Part shown: one piece after another, positions 24,768 to 32,961 of the stretch
Numbering within the stretch: position 1 is the stretch's first letter
How the letters are laid out: every line of letters begins with the position of its first letter
NCBI GenBank assembly: GCA_963796705.1
Contig: CAWCMK010000002.1
Location: 434,001-498,000 of the forward strand
DNA: 64,000 nt
DNA from: VRUE01 sp963796705
Lineage (GTDB): Bacteria > Actinomycetota > Thermoleophilia > Solirubrobacterales > 70-9
Reading direction: 5' to 3'
Made by a program: the position numbers and the translations under genes
The notes under the pieces: generated by a model
Seen by the model: only the letters and a program-made list of their open reading frames with translations
Databases searched by the model: none
What the model was told of the DNA's origin: nothing

Positions 24768-25853
24768 CTAACCCGCGACATATGCGAACGCCGAGGGCCA
24801 GCCCCTCTCGGCGTCCATGCTGACTAAAGAGGTAGCCGAAACCAAAGTCGACGCCAGGTCGATCGAGTTCGCCACTTTCGCTTCGTGTACAGGTGCTGGG
24901 TGAAGCGTCGGCCTGCGCCATTCATCCCCCGCCAACTCGTTCAGCGCGTTGAGCGACGGCGCGAAGTAGTAGGCACCGCTCATCGGGCGCGAGAAGTCTG
25001 TGAGACGGTCATGCAGACTGTCGGATGATGTTCCGAACATGCGCGAGAGCATGCGGTCGTAGCGCGAGCGCTCCGCGCTGAAAGCGACGAAGTAGAGCCC
25101 GTGCTCCTCCGCCGTTCCGTATGGCACGCTGCGACGGAAGATCTCGAGCTCCTCGCCCCCGACGCTCGTCTCGACGCGCGCGATATGGGCGGTGGGCGGC
25201 TTCTGCTTCTCAGAGAGCTCAACGCTGTCGACCTTGGTCCGTCCAACCACCCGCTCCTGTTCCTCCACCGATAGGCAAATGAACGCGCCGAGGTCGTGGA
25301 CCAATCGCATCGTTATCACGTGGCTCCCGCCTTCTCCCGCACGACCGGGGGGAACAAGCGCGACGTCCGCGGCACGGCGCACCTGCGGGTTCGCGGTGCC
25401 GTCGATGAAGCCGGTGATATCGCGACCGCCTTTATAGGTGAACCCCTGCTGCTCGGCGGCGACGAAGGCGGCGTCGGCCACCGCCTGCGCTGCCGCCCAG
25501 GCGCTATCCCACGTCACATCCGGCTCGGCGCCGCTGATCCAAAGCCAGGCGTCGTGCTGGGCAGCAGGGACATGATGTCCATCGGCTCCGGAGACCTCCT
25601 CGAACGCCGCGAGGTCCGGAGGCATGCTCGACGCCGCCACACCTCGCCAGACATCGGCCCCGAAGGCCGCCACTAGGTTGACCCCGCTGGCCGAGACCTC
25701 CGGCGTACGCAGGCGACGGAAGGCCGCCACCCCCTGGCCGGGGGCGACACCCTGCTTGAGGTCGAACCCGAGGAAGTGATGGGCGTGGGTGCCCTGGGCG
25801 AAGATTCCGAACTGGGGCAGCACGAAGCGCTTCGGCTGGAGTGCTGGACTCAT
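24768..25853 (-). CDS. DyP-type heme peroxidase
   Basis: 361 residues. GFIDGTANP carries the distal Asp of the GxxDG motif, KPPTAHIARVE the proximal heme His, and VVGRTKVDS a conserved Arg segment; the C-terminal SGAYYFAPSLNAL is typical. Length and motifs fit the B-like class, which oxidises dyes and phenolic compounds or handles porphyrins. No encapsulin gene and no Tat signal are visible. ATG 25853 is preferred over an upstream TTG at 25889. Confidence 0.9.
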   Translation of the reverse strand: MSPALQPKRFVLPQFGIFAQGTHAHHFLGFDLKQGVAPGQGVAAFRRLRTPEVSASGVNLVAAFGADVWRGVAASSMPPDLAAFEEVSGADGHHVPAAQHDAWLWISGAEPDVTWDSAWAAAQAVADAAFVAAEQQGFTYKGGRDITGFIDGTANPQVRRAADVALVPPGRAGEGGSHVITMRLVHDLGAFICLSVEEQERVVGRTKVDSVELSEKQKPPTAHIARVETSVGGEELEIFRRSVPYGTAEEHGLYFVAFSAERSRYDRMLSRMFGTSSDSLHDRLTDFSRPMSGAYYFAPSLNALNELAGDEWRRPTLHPAPVHEAKVANSIDLASTLVSATSLVSMDAERGWPSAFAYVAG

Positions 25854-25889
25854 CTGCTCGGCGACTTGTGGGCTGCTCTCAGCACGCAA

Positions 25890-26312
25890 CCCGGTGGTGT
25901 CAGCCGACTGCCGCGGCTCTCGGCGCGACCGGGAAGCTCACAGGTCGCGCCAGAGTGTTGCCGCGAGACGCTTTCTCGATCAGGCGCTGCAAGGACAGAA
26001 GCGGCGGGACGTGGGCAAGGAGGCGGAAATCTGGCGTCGGAGTTTGATTTGACATTTCGATCCTTCGTGTTCAAAGAGTTCAAGCTGGGGTCGCCCAAAG
26101 CTATACGGCCCACCCCTTTCTGGTCCAGGAGATCCGCTGGAGCGATTTGAATTCGCCTGACTTCGGCCCGCGCCCGGTGCGAAATTCGGACGTCCCGTCG
26201 GCCGGGGCCGTGAGGTCACACCAGGATGTCGACTACGCTTCGGCTTGCCCTTGGTCCCCACCCGTTGAGTTGGTGGGCGCGAGGCGCGCCAACAGCGACG
26301 ATAAGGAGAGTC
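25890..26312. other. Gap with no recognisable gene
   Basis: About 420 bp between the divergent DyP and PLDc_N/SHOCT genes. Frames here are short and carry no family motif. The segment near 26130-26170 has a weak tRNA T-arm look that I could not confirm. Confidence 0.4.
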
Positions 26313-26717
26313 ATGATCCTCGCCGACACCTACCCGCTCCTTGAAGTCTTCTGGACGATGCTGATCTTCTTCGGCTTCATCGCCTGGTTCTGGATCTTGT
26401 TCACGGTGCTGGCCGATCTTTTCCGTCGCCATGACATCTCTGGCTGGATCAAGGTCCTTTGGATCATCTTCGTCATCGTGCTCCCGTTTCTTGGCGTCTT
26501 CATCTATCTGATCGCCGAGCACGAGGGAATGACCGAACGCACGCTCAAACAGCAGCAGGCCATGCAAGACGAAACGGACCGCTACGTGCGGTCGGTCGCT
26601 GCGCAGGCTGACCCGGCGGAGCAGATCGCCAAGGCCAAGCAGCTGCTTGACGAAGGCGCGATCACGCAGGCCGAGTTCGACCAGATGAAGCAGAAGGCGC
26701 TGGCGGGGAGTCCTTAG
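26313..26717 (+). CDS. PLDc_N-type membrane protein with C-terminal SHOCT motif
   Basis: 134 residues. Two membrane helices (residues ~10-30 and ~44-64) in the pattern of the phospholipase D N-terminal domain (FWILFTVLADLFRRHDISGW). A helical linker leads to a SHOCT motif (AKAKQLLDEGAITQAEFDQM) that ends in QKAL. Such proteins are common in actinobacteria; function is unproven, perhaps oligomerisation at the membrane. ATG 26313 is supported by AAGGAGAG. Confidence 0.85.
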   Translation: MILADTYPLLEVFWTMLIFFGFIAWFWILFTVLADLFRRHDISGWIKVLWIIFVIVLPFLGVFIYLIAEHEGMTERTLKQQQAMQDETDRYVRSVAAQADPAEQIAKAKQLLDEGAITQAEFDQMKQKALAGSP

Positions 26718-26902
26718 CAGGCTTCTCATCGACCGACATCTCGATTGACATCGCGGAGCCGCCCCGAACTCGATCGTGGGCTGGTAGCGCTCGACCGTGC
26801 GAAGGCGCTGATCCGCGGAAGCCATCCGCGGGAATCCCATAGACCCATGAGCGCGCGCCCAATCTAGACGCCAATAATGTGCCGGTCATGACTCCGGCCT
26901 CT

Positions 26903-27450
26903 CCGCCAGGCGCTTCATCCTCGGTGCCTTCGGCGGTATTGTCGCCGCCGCCGGGGCGGTCAGCCAAGGGGGCATCTTGTCCGTTGCCGCACTATGTGCC
27001 TCAGACATCGCTGCGCTCGTCTTCGTGGTCTGGGTCACGGTATCCGGTGCCGACGCGGTGGCGACGGCGCGGATCGCTCGCGCCGAGGACGCATCCCGCC
27101 CGGCAGCCGAGGCGGTCCACCTCGGTCCCGGTGCCGCGAGCCTCGTGGCGATCGCCTTTAGGCCGCTCGGGCAGGCCTGGCATTCGGGCGCTCCCCAGCG
27201 AGGCCTGCTGACGGCGCTGGCTCTCGCGAGTGTGGCGCTTGCCTGGACCTCGGTGCAAACCGTCTTCGTCCTTCGCTACGCAAGGCTCTACTACAGCCCG
27301 TCGAAAGGCGGGATCGACTTCCGCGGGGATACGCCCGACTACAGGGACTTTCGCCTATCTGCGCTGACGATCGGCTGACATTTCAGGTCTCCGACACCGA
27401 CCTCACCGGCAAGCGCGTACGCCGCGTCGCCGCTCTCCTCGGGCGCTAGA
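26903..27450 (+). pseudogene. DUF1345-like membrane protein, truncated and frameshifted
   Basis: The frame through 26977 reads like the middle of a DUF1345 protein: a helix (CASDIAALVFVVWVTVSG), then VQTVFVLRYARLYYS, GGIDFRG and PDYRDF. It hits TGA at 27376-27378, while the adjacent frame continues the family sequence (TFQVSDTDLTGKRVRR) to a stop at 27448-27450. The 5' end has no start codon in frame and lacks the first helix. This points to a decayed gene rather than a short functional one. Confidence 0.6.
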
Positions 27451-27522
27451 CAACTCGAGCGCTCCTCAACCCGCGCGGACCGGCCCGCGTGAAGGCAATA
27501 GAGATGGATTAGGTTTGCCTTG

Positions 27523-28701
27523 ATGGCGGCCAGCGGCCAGCTACCTGCAACAGGCGAGGTCGAGAGGCGGCTTCTGAAGGCCTGGCGGGGTGAGGTTGAA
27601 GCTGCCGCGGTCTACGAGCTGATCGCCCAGCGGATGGATGGGAAGCAAGCCGAGCTCCTGCGGCGCATTGCCGAGGCCGAGGGCGGACATCGCCGCCGCA
27701 TCGAGGCCAGGATGAGCGAACTCGGGGTTGCGATCCCGGATCCGGCAACCGTGCCGCTCTCGCACTGGTTGCGCCTCCAGGCCAAGATCGCCCCGGTCGA
27801 CCGCCTGCTGGCGGCGCGCGAGGCCGCCGAGGGCGAGGAGGTATCCGAGCTCTACCGACGCCCCACCGGCGACGCGGCAACCGATCGGCTCCTGCACGAG
27901 ATCCGCGCCGATGAGAAGTCTCACTCCCTGGCGGTCGAGGAGATGCGCTCGGGCGAGAGCCGCGCAGAGCCCTCGCCACTCGCCGCACCGGGCGTGCAGG
28001 CGCGCCTTGACCGCATCCTCGGTCGCGAGAGCTGGCATCAGCGGGGAGGGAGCTGGATCTCGGGGGCGATCTATGGAGCCAACGACGGGCTGGCCGCTGT
28101 CTTCGGCATCGTCACCGGGGTCTCGGGGGCGACCGGGGGATCGAGCTTTGTGCTCACGGCCGGCCTCGCCGGAGCCTTTGCCTCGGCACTTTCGATGGCG
28201 ACCGGCGCCTTCCTCGCCGAGCGCTCTGAGGCGGAGGTGGTGGAGGCCAACGTCGAGAGCGAGCGCCGCGAGATCTCCGAGCACCCTGAGGAGGAGAAGG
28301 AGGAGCTCTCTCTCTTCTACCAACTGAAAGGAATCGACCCCAAGACCGCCGATCAGCTTGCCGAGCGCCTCTCGCAGGATCCCGAGGCGATGCTCAAGAC
28401 CCTCTCAGTCGAGGAGTTTGGCGCCAGCGAGCATCCCGGCAACCCGGCCCAGGCGTCGCTGGCCGCGGGCCTCAGCACAGGGGTGGGGGCGATCATCCCG
28501 GTGATCCCATTCATGTTCACAACGGGCACCGTCGCGATCCTCGCTGCGGCGGCGATCTCCCTCGTCGCTCACTTCCTGGTCGGCGCCGCCAAGTCGCTGG
28601 TCACACTCCGCAGCTGGTGGTCGGCGGGCCTGGAGATGACCCTGGCCGGGGTCATCGTCGGCGGCGCCACCTACCTCGTCGGGCTTGCGTTTCCGACCTG
28701 A
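27523..28701 (+). CDS. Ferritin-like domain fused to VIT1/CCC1-type metal transporter
   Basis: 392 residues. Residues 1-~140 are a rubrerythrin/ferritin-like helical domain with Glu/His metal ligands (EVEAAAVYELIAQRM, AEAEGGHRRRIEARM, RADEKSHSLAVEEM). Residues ~175-392 are a VIT1/CCC1 membrane domain (ISGAIYGANDGLAAVFGIV, SMATGAFLAERSEAEVVEAN, ending in three C-terminal helices). The layout matches MbfA-like membrane-bound ferritins that export iron or manganese. ATG 27523 is used instead of the adjacent TTG 27520. Confidence 0.9.
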   Translation: MAASGQLPATGEVERRLLKAWRGEVEAAAVYELIAQRMDGKQAELLRRIAEAEGGHRRRIEARMSELGVAIPDPATVPLSHWLRLQAKIAPVDRLLAAREAAEGEEVSELYRRPTGDAATDRLLHEIRADEKSHSLAVEEMRSGESRAEPSPLAAPGVQARLDRILGRESWHQRGGSWISGAIYGANDGLAAVFGIVTGVSGATGGSSFVLTAGLAGAFASALSMATGAFLAERSEAEVVEANVESERREISEHPEEEKEELSLFYQLKGIDPKTADQLAERLSQDPEAMLKTLSVEEFGASEHPGNPAQASLAAGLSTGVGAIIPVIPFMFTTGTVAILAAAAISLVAHFLVGAAKSLVTLRSWWSAGLEMTLAGVIVGGATYLVGLAFPT

Positions 28702-28744
28702 ACCACAGCCCCGGCTTCGTTTTCGCCGGAGATACTTGAGGTCC

Positions 28745-29377
28745 ATGCTCCCCAACCGCCCAGGGATCCAGCGCTCACCGACGGCGGTGACGCTCAGAAG
28801 CGGCGATCGGGTCCTCATCCGACAGATCCGGCGGGAGGACAAGGATGTTCTCCTCGACGGGTTCCAGCGGCTCTCACCGGAGTCGCGATACCGCCGCTTC
28901 TTTTCCCCGACGAACGAGTTGGGCGGACGCGAGGTGCGCTACCTGACCGAGGTCGACCACCGCACCCACGAGGCGCTCGTCGCGACCGATCCAAGCAGCG
29001 GCGAGGGTTTCGGGGTCGCCCGGTTCATCCGCTCGCCCACCGATCGGCGGGCCGCCGAGGTCGCGGTCGCGGTCGTCGATAGTTGGCAGGGTCGCGGGCT
29101 CGGGACCGCCCTTCTCGCGGCGCTCGCAGCGCGGGCCCGCGAGGAGGGCGTCGAGCGCTTCACAGCGTCGGTGCTCGCGAACAACTCGCCGATGCTCGAG
29201 CTGCTGCGCGGCCTCGGCGACACCGAGGTCATCGACCGCGAGGATGGCGTGGTCGAGCTCCAGATCGAGCTTCGCGGCCAAAACGGGGTTCCGGCCGGCC
29301 TCTCCCAGACCATTCGCGCGGCCGCCCGCGGCGAGCTCACGGTCCAGTCGCGCCACCCCGCGCACAGCACGGAGTAG
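28745..29377 (+). CDS. GNAT-family acetyltransferase
   Basis: 210 residues. TLRSGDRVLIRQIRREDKD is followed by GFQRLSPESRYRRFFS, a block seen in GNAT domains attached to acetyl-CoA synthetases and in stand-alone protein acetyltransferases. The acetyl-CoA loop is QGRGLGTALLAAL. The C-terminal tail (~40 residues) lies beyond the domain. The target is probably protein or small-molecule amines; unknown. Confidence 0.85.
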   Translation: MLPNRPGIQRSPTAVTLRSGDRVLIRQIRREDKDVLLDGFQRLSPESRYRRFFSPTNELGGREVRYLTEVDHRTHEALVATDPSSGEGFGVARFIRSPTDRRAAEVAVAVVDSWQGRGLGTALLAALAARAREEGVERFTASVLANNSPMLELLRGLGDTEVIDREDGVVELQIELRGQNGVPAGLSQTIRAAARGELTVQSRHPAHSTE

Positions 29378-29478
29378 CCCCAAGCTCACTCAATGGGCTT
29401 CTTGGAGGGAGAAAAGGGGGCCGCCCCGCCGCGTTCGGCGAGCGCCCGAACCTCCTTGGTCAGAGTCAGGATCTGCCT

Positions 29479-29925
29479 CTAGAGGTCGAGCAACTCGAGG
29501 TTCTGGTGGTCCTCCTCCTGAACCATCTTCCATTGTTGATCGGAGATCACCTGGCGCCGTCCGTCGGCGCGGTTTTGAGAGATCAGCACGAAGGTCGAGA
29601 GGAAGATGGCCTCCAGGGAGACGATCATCGTCAAGAGACCGTAGGGATAGTCCTCCACGTTGAAGCCGATCCAAACCCCGAACCAGATGACGTGGACGTA
29701 GACGAAGAGCATCGATCCCGAGAAGGCGGTGATCGCGTCGGCGGCCCTGGTCTGCCTTGCCTCAGCCCGTTCCTTCTCGCGCTTCAAAAGAGCCGGATTG
29801 ATCGGAGGCCCCAGCTTGGGGACGGGAACGAGGAAGTGGTGCAGGCGTTGGCCCAGCGTCTTGCCGTTTGCTTCGCCATTGGACGCTGGACTGGGCACGA
29901 GCTGTGGTCTATCTTGGCTTGACAT
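29479..29925 (-). CDS. DUF1003 membrane protein
   Basis: 148 residues. The family core is clear: ADAITAFSGSMLFVYVHVIW (helix 1), FGVWIGFNVEDYPYGLLTMI and VSLEAIFLSTFVLISQNR (helix 2). ATG 29925 follows GGAAGGAG. The C-terminal helix ends at TAG (29479-29481) inside NLELLDL. Reading on in the same frame gives 30 more residues of heptad-like helix to a TGA at 29386-29388, so the gene may carry a late nonsense change. Function unknown. Confidence 0.88.
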   Translation of the reverse strand: MSSQDRPQLVPSPASNGEANGKTLGQRLHHFLVPVPKLGPPINPALLKREKERAEARQTRAADAITAFSGSMLFVYVHVIWFGVWIGFNVEDYPYGLLTMIVSLEAIFLSTFVLISQNRADGRRQVISDQQWKMVQEEDHQNLELLDL

Positions 29926-29929
29926 CAAG

Positions 29930-30365
29930 TCTCCTTCCAGCGGGGGCTCGGGGCCGCTGGAAGTCTTTCAGGCTGACGCCCAAACTGGGACCGTTGCGGA
30001 GGTAGGGGACCTACGTTAGATCCCGCGGTTGGCGCAAGAGGCATCCCCCGGTCAGGCAAAGGCCCCTTCATTTTGTTAGGTGCTTTAACGGGTGGTGAGG
30101 AGCGTATCCGGCTCGATCGTCGGCGCAATGGTCGAGAGGGAGCCATCGGGAACAGGCCGCGCCCAGAGTTCGGGTTTTCACCGATGCCAAAAGCATCGGC
30201 GCGCCATAGCCTCAACTCATGTCCGAGCCAGCCGGGGGCCCGCGCATGGGCCCGCAACCTCGCCAGGCAGTCGCCTTTTGCGCAGCCAAGCGAGTCGTGC
30301 GCTCAGGTCGTAGGCGATCGACTCGGCGATGAAGATGACGTCGGAGCCTGGAAGGAGTGTGTGAA
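29930..30365. other. Gap with no recognisable gene
   Basis: About 435 bp upstream of the coiled-coil gene. No convincing frame. GGGCCC-GCGCAT-GGGCCC (about 30236-30253) is a small inverted repeat. Confidence 0.4.
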
Positions 30366-30794
30366 ATGGCATTGTCGGACGATCTGAGCAAGCTCGCGGT
30401 TCGCGCAAAGGAAGCCGAAGAACACGTGGCCGCCGCGAGAGAGAAAGCGAAGGCCGAACTTGAGGCGGACCGTGATGCCGCCCGGGCAACGGGTGAGCAG
30501 CAAGCCGAGGCGCTGCGCGAGATGGCAGCGGAAACCAAGGGTCAGGTCTCGGATAGGTGGAGCGATGTGCAAAGAACCTGGAACGAGGCCATCGCCAAGG
30601 TCCGCGAAGACATCGAGAGCAGAAAGGCCAAGCTCGACCTGCACGATGCGCAGGTAAGGGTGACATTGGCCGAAGAAGACGCCCGCTTCGCGATCGACTT
30701 CGCCGATTCCGCCATCGTCGAGGCCGAGTACGCAGTCCTCGACGCTGCGCTCGCGAGAATGGAGGTTGACGAGCACTCGACGAAGGCCGCCTGA
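30366..30794 (+). CDS. Coiled-coil protein of unknown function
   Basis: 142 residues, almost wholly helical and charged, rich in Ala, Glu, Lys and Arg, with no signal peptide or membrane helix. The first half is a long coiled coil (AAAREKAKAELEADRDAARA); the second contains DFADSAIVEAEYAVLDAALA. ATG 30366 is supported by GGAAGGAG. Resembles small actinobacterial stress proteins, but I do not recognise the family. Confidence 0.7.
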   Translation: MALSDDLSKLAVRAKEAEEHVAAAREKAKAELEADRDAARATGEQQAEALREMAAETKGQVSDRWSDVQRTWNEAIAKVREDIESRKAKLDLHDAQVRVTLAEEDARFAIDFADSAIVEAEYAVLDAALARMEVDEHSTKAA

Positions 30795-30857
30795 ACGCCA
30801 AATCAGCTACCAGGGAACGATCTTCGACAGGTCGCTGCGTCTACCATCCGGGCCGGC

Positions 30858-31423
30858 ATGCGCAGGAGGATGCTCGAGGCCGTACCGAGGGAACCCACCA
30901 GCCTCGATCTCGTTGTCTACGCGGCAATCGCCGCGACCCGAGGCCCGTGCTGGACCAGGCGTTCCGCCGGATCTCCCGCGCTGCCGACCACTCGAAGATC
31001 TGGCTTGTCACTGCGGTGCTCCTGGCATGCGCTGGGGGGACACGCGGGCGCCGGGCCGCGGTGAACGGACTCACCTCGACGGCCCTGACCTCTGCCGTTG
31101 TCAACTTGCTGCTGAAGCCGCTCGGCGGCCGCCGTCGACCCGACCGGTCCCTGCACCAGGCCCCGATCACCCGCCAGGTGGCGATGCCGCGGTCGACTTC
31201 ATCTGGGCACGCGGCCTTCGCCTTAGCCTTCGCGACGGGGGTGACCTCCGCCCTGCCGCAGGCGGGTATACCGCCCAGTGCGGCCGCCTCGCTTGTCGCC
31301 TACTCGCGGGTCCAGACCGGCGTGCATTACCCCCTCGATGTGATCGCCGGATCGGTTAGCGGAATTGCCCTGGCGCCCTTGGTCGTCGCCGCGCTCCAGC
31401 GCCGGCGCGCCGGGGCGTCCTGA
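30858..31423 (+). pseudogene. PAP2-family phosphatase with N-terminal frameshift
   Basis: The PAP2 motifs are intact in one frame from about 30947: KPLGGRRRPDR, PRSTSSGHAAFA and YSRVQTGVHYPLDV (the three phosphatase signatures). The natural N-terminus (LDLVVYAAIAAT) starts at ATG 30858 in a different frame, and the switch falls near 30935-30946. A GTG at 30947 could still start a shortened 158-residue protein. Membrane PAP2 enzymes dephosphorylate lipid phosphates. The 3' end overlaps the convergent diacylglycerol-kinase-like gene by 68 bp. Confidence 0.65.
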
Positions 31424-32240
31424 CCCGCAGCGCCCCCGGCCGGATCGCAAACTCCAACGTTGGGGCGAGCTCGACCGCCTCGCCGTCAAGGCCGGCGTGC
31501 ACCGTGGCCGGGCCACCCACCTCCAGCGAGGTCGCGCTCCAGGCGCGCCCCGACGGAGGCGCCGCGCCTGTCGGTGCGTCGAAGAGGATCACGCCGAGCC
31601 GGCCGCCGTCGAGCCTCGGACGGGCGCCGCGCTGCGTCGGCGGACCCAACGCGTAGGGATTGTTCGAGACGAGGACGATCGCGAGCCGGCGGTGTTCTGC
31701 GCCGAGATCGTCCACGAGGCGCAGCTCGGGCACCTCGCCGCCCGGGCCCAGAACCGCCTGCGCGGTCTCCAACAGGGTGCGGAGCTTCGCATCGCGGTAG
31801 GCCGCGTGCCGGACCGCCTCGCCGTAGACGCCCAGTGAGACGCAGTTGAGGAAGAGGCGGCCATTGACCTGCCCGACATCGATTCGACGCTCGACCCCGT
31901 CGCTGAACCCGTCGAGCGCACCGGAGGGATCCTCTGGTTCGAGGCCCAGGTCGCGCGCGAAGTGGTTACGTGTCCCGGTGGGAACACAGACGAAGGGCAG
32001 CCCGTGTTCAGCGGCAGCGGCCGCGACGACCCCCAGCGAGCCGTCACCGCCGGCCATCCCCAGCGCGTCTGCACCACTCGCTACGGCTTCCTCGACCAGC
32101 TCTGGCAGATGCCGGCCGAGCGCCAGCTCGACGACCTCGATCCCGCGCTCCCGGGCCAGCTCGGCCACGCGGGCGCGGGAGGCCCTGCCACCCCCTGAGT
32201 TCGGGTTGACGAACAGCACCGGCTGGTCGAGCTCGCTCAC
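31356..32240 (-). CDS. Diacylglycerol/lipid kinase-like protein (DAGK catalytic domain)
   Basis: 294 residues. N-terminal VLFVNPNSGGG and the nucleotide-binding MAGGDGSLGVVAAAAAEHG, followed by PTGTRNHFARDLGL, are diagnostic for the DAGK/sphingosine-kinase fold (GGDGS/T). It should phosphorylate a lipid alcohol. The PAP2 gene converges on it, and the pair would catalyse opposite steps. It is cotranscribed with the TetR regulator (4-bp overlap). The last ~30 residues are Arg-rich and unusual. Confidence 0.88.
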   Translation of the reverse strand: MSELDQPVLFVNPNSGGGRASRARVAELARERGIEVVELALGRHLPELVEEAVASGADALGMAGGDGSLGVVAAAAAEHGLPFVCVPTGTRNHFARDLGLEPEDPSGALDGFSDGVERRIDVGQVNGRLFLNCVSLGVYGEAVRHAAYRDAKLRTLLETAQAVLGPGGEVPELRLVDDLGAEHRRLAIVLVSNNPYALGPPTQRGARPRLDGGRLGVILFDAPTGAAPPSGRAWSATSLEVGGPATVHAGLDGEAVELAPTLEFAIRPGALRVRTPRRAGAGARRRPRAPGQFR

Positions 32241-32896
32241 CCGGTTCTCCGCAGCGGGGGCAGCGGACGCCTCGCGATCTCGGCCGCCTCAACGGGCGGC
32301 AGCCCGAGGCTCCGAAGCACCCACGCCGCGTGCTCGACGTCGCAGTTTGGATCGAGCTCTCCCAGGAGGACCGAGTGGATGACCGCGAGCAGGGCTCCGG
32401 CCGATGCCTGCAGGGCCACCTCCGGGTTCTCGAGAGTGAAGCGTCCCGCCTCGATTCCGGCGAGGAGGTCTTGCCGTGCTGGTTCCCCGAGGGCCGCCTG
32501 GCCGATTCTGTGCGGGACCTCGAAGCGCACCAGCAGCCAGGCCAGGTTGGGCTCACCTGCGGCCAGGCGGACGAGGTGGCGGTGGGCGACGCTGATTTTC
32601 TCGGCGGGGTCGGCGACCTCCGCCTGTCGCTCTTGCAGGAGTGCCAGCTGCTCCCCCAGGGCGCTCGCCAGCAGGGCGGTGAGCAGCTCCTCCTTGGTCT
32701 CGAAGTAGTTGTAGAAGGAGCCGACGGCGATATCGGCCTCCTCGGCGATCTCGGCGATCGTGGTCGCCTCGATGCCCTTGGCGGCGAACAACCGTTGCGC
32801 GGCGGCGATCAGGCCAGCGCGGGTTCGGGCCTGGCGGCGCTGAACCCTCCCAGCGTCAGGTGTTGCCTTCTCGGTGGCCATCGCTGGATTATTCAT
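32237..32896 (-). CDS. TetR-family transcriptional regulator
   Basis: 219 residues. The N-terminal HTH is TTIAEIAEEADIAVGSFYNY followed by FETKEELL, the TetR signature; the C-terminal ligand domain is generic. It is divergent from a five-gene aromatic catabolic operon with a 14-bp perfect dyad between them, so it probably represses that operon until a substrate or acyl-CoA binds. It also leads the DAGK-like gene. Confidence 0.88.
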   Translation of the reverse strand: MNNPAMATEKATPDAGRVQRRQARTRAGLIAAAQRLFAAKGIEATTIAEIAEEADIAVGSFYNYFETKEELLTALLASALGEQLALLQERQAEVADPAEKISVAHRHLVRLAAGEPNLAWLLVRFEVPHRIGQAALGEPARQDLLAGIEAGRFTLENPEVALQASAGALLAVIHSVLLGELDPNCDVEHAAWVLRSLGLPPVEAAEIARRPLPPLRRTG

Positions 32897-32918
32897 GGGA
32901 CTTCATGGATGATTATAG

Positions 32919-32932
32919 CTTCAAACTTGAAG
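32919..32932. promoter_or_regulatory. Candidate TetR operator
   Basis: CTTCAA-AC-TTGAAG is a perfect dyad in the 65-bp divergent space between the TetR gene and the catabolic operon. The flanks add an ACTTCA...TGAAGT echo (from 32900), so a longer or double site is possible. The region is AT-rich compared with its surroundings, as expected for promoters. Confidence 0.6.
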
Positions 32933-32961
32933 TGAAATTCATTTCCTGTTAGGGTGCCGCC

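Noticed and set aside
26130..26175. Possible further tRNA half (GCGATTTGAATTCGC)
   Set aside because: The T-loop-like string is present, but stem pairing and the acceptor strand do not fit and matches to tRNA-Pro are scattered. Too weak to call.
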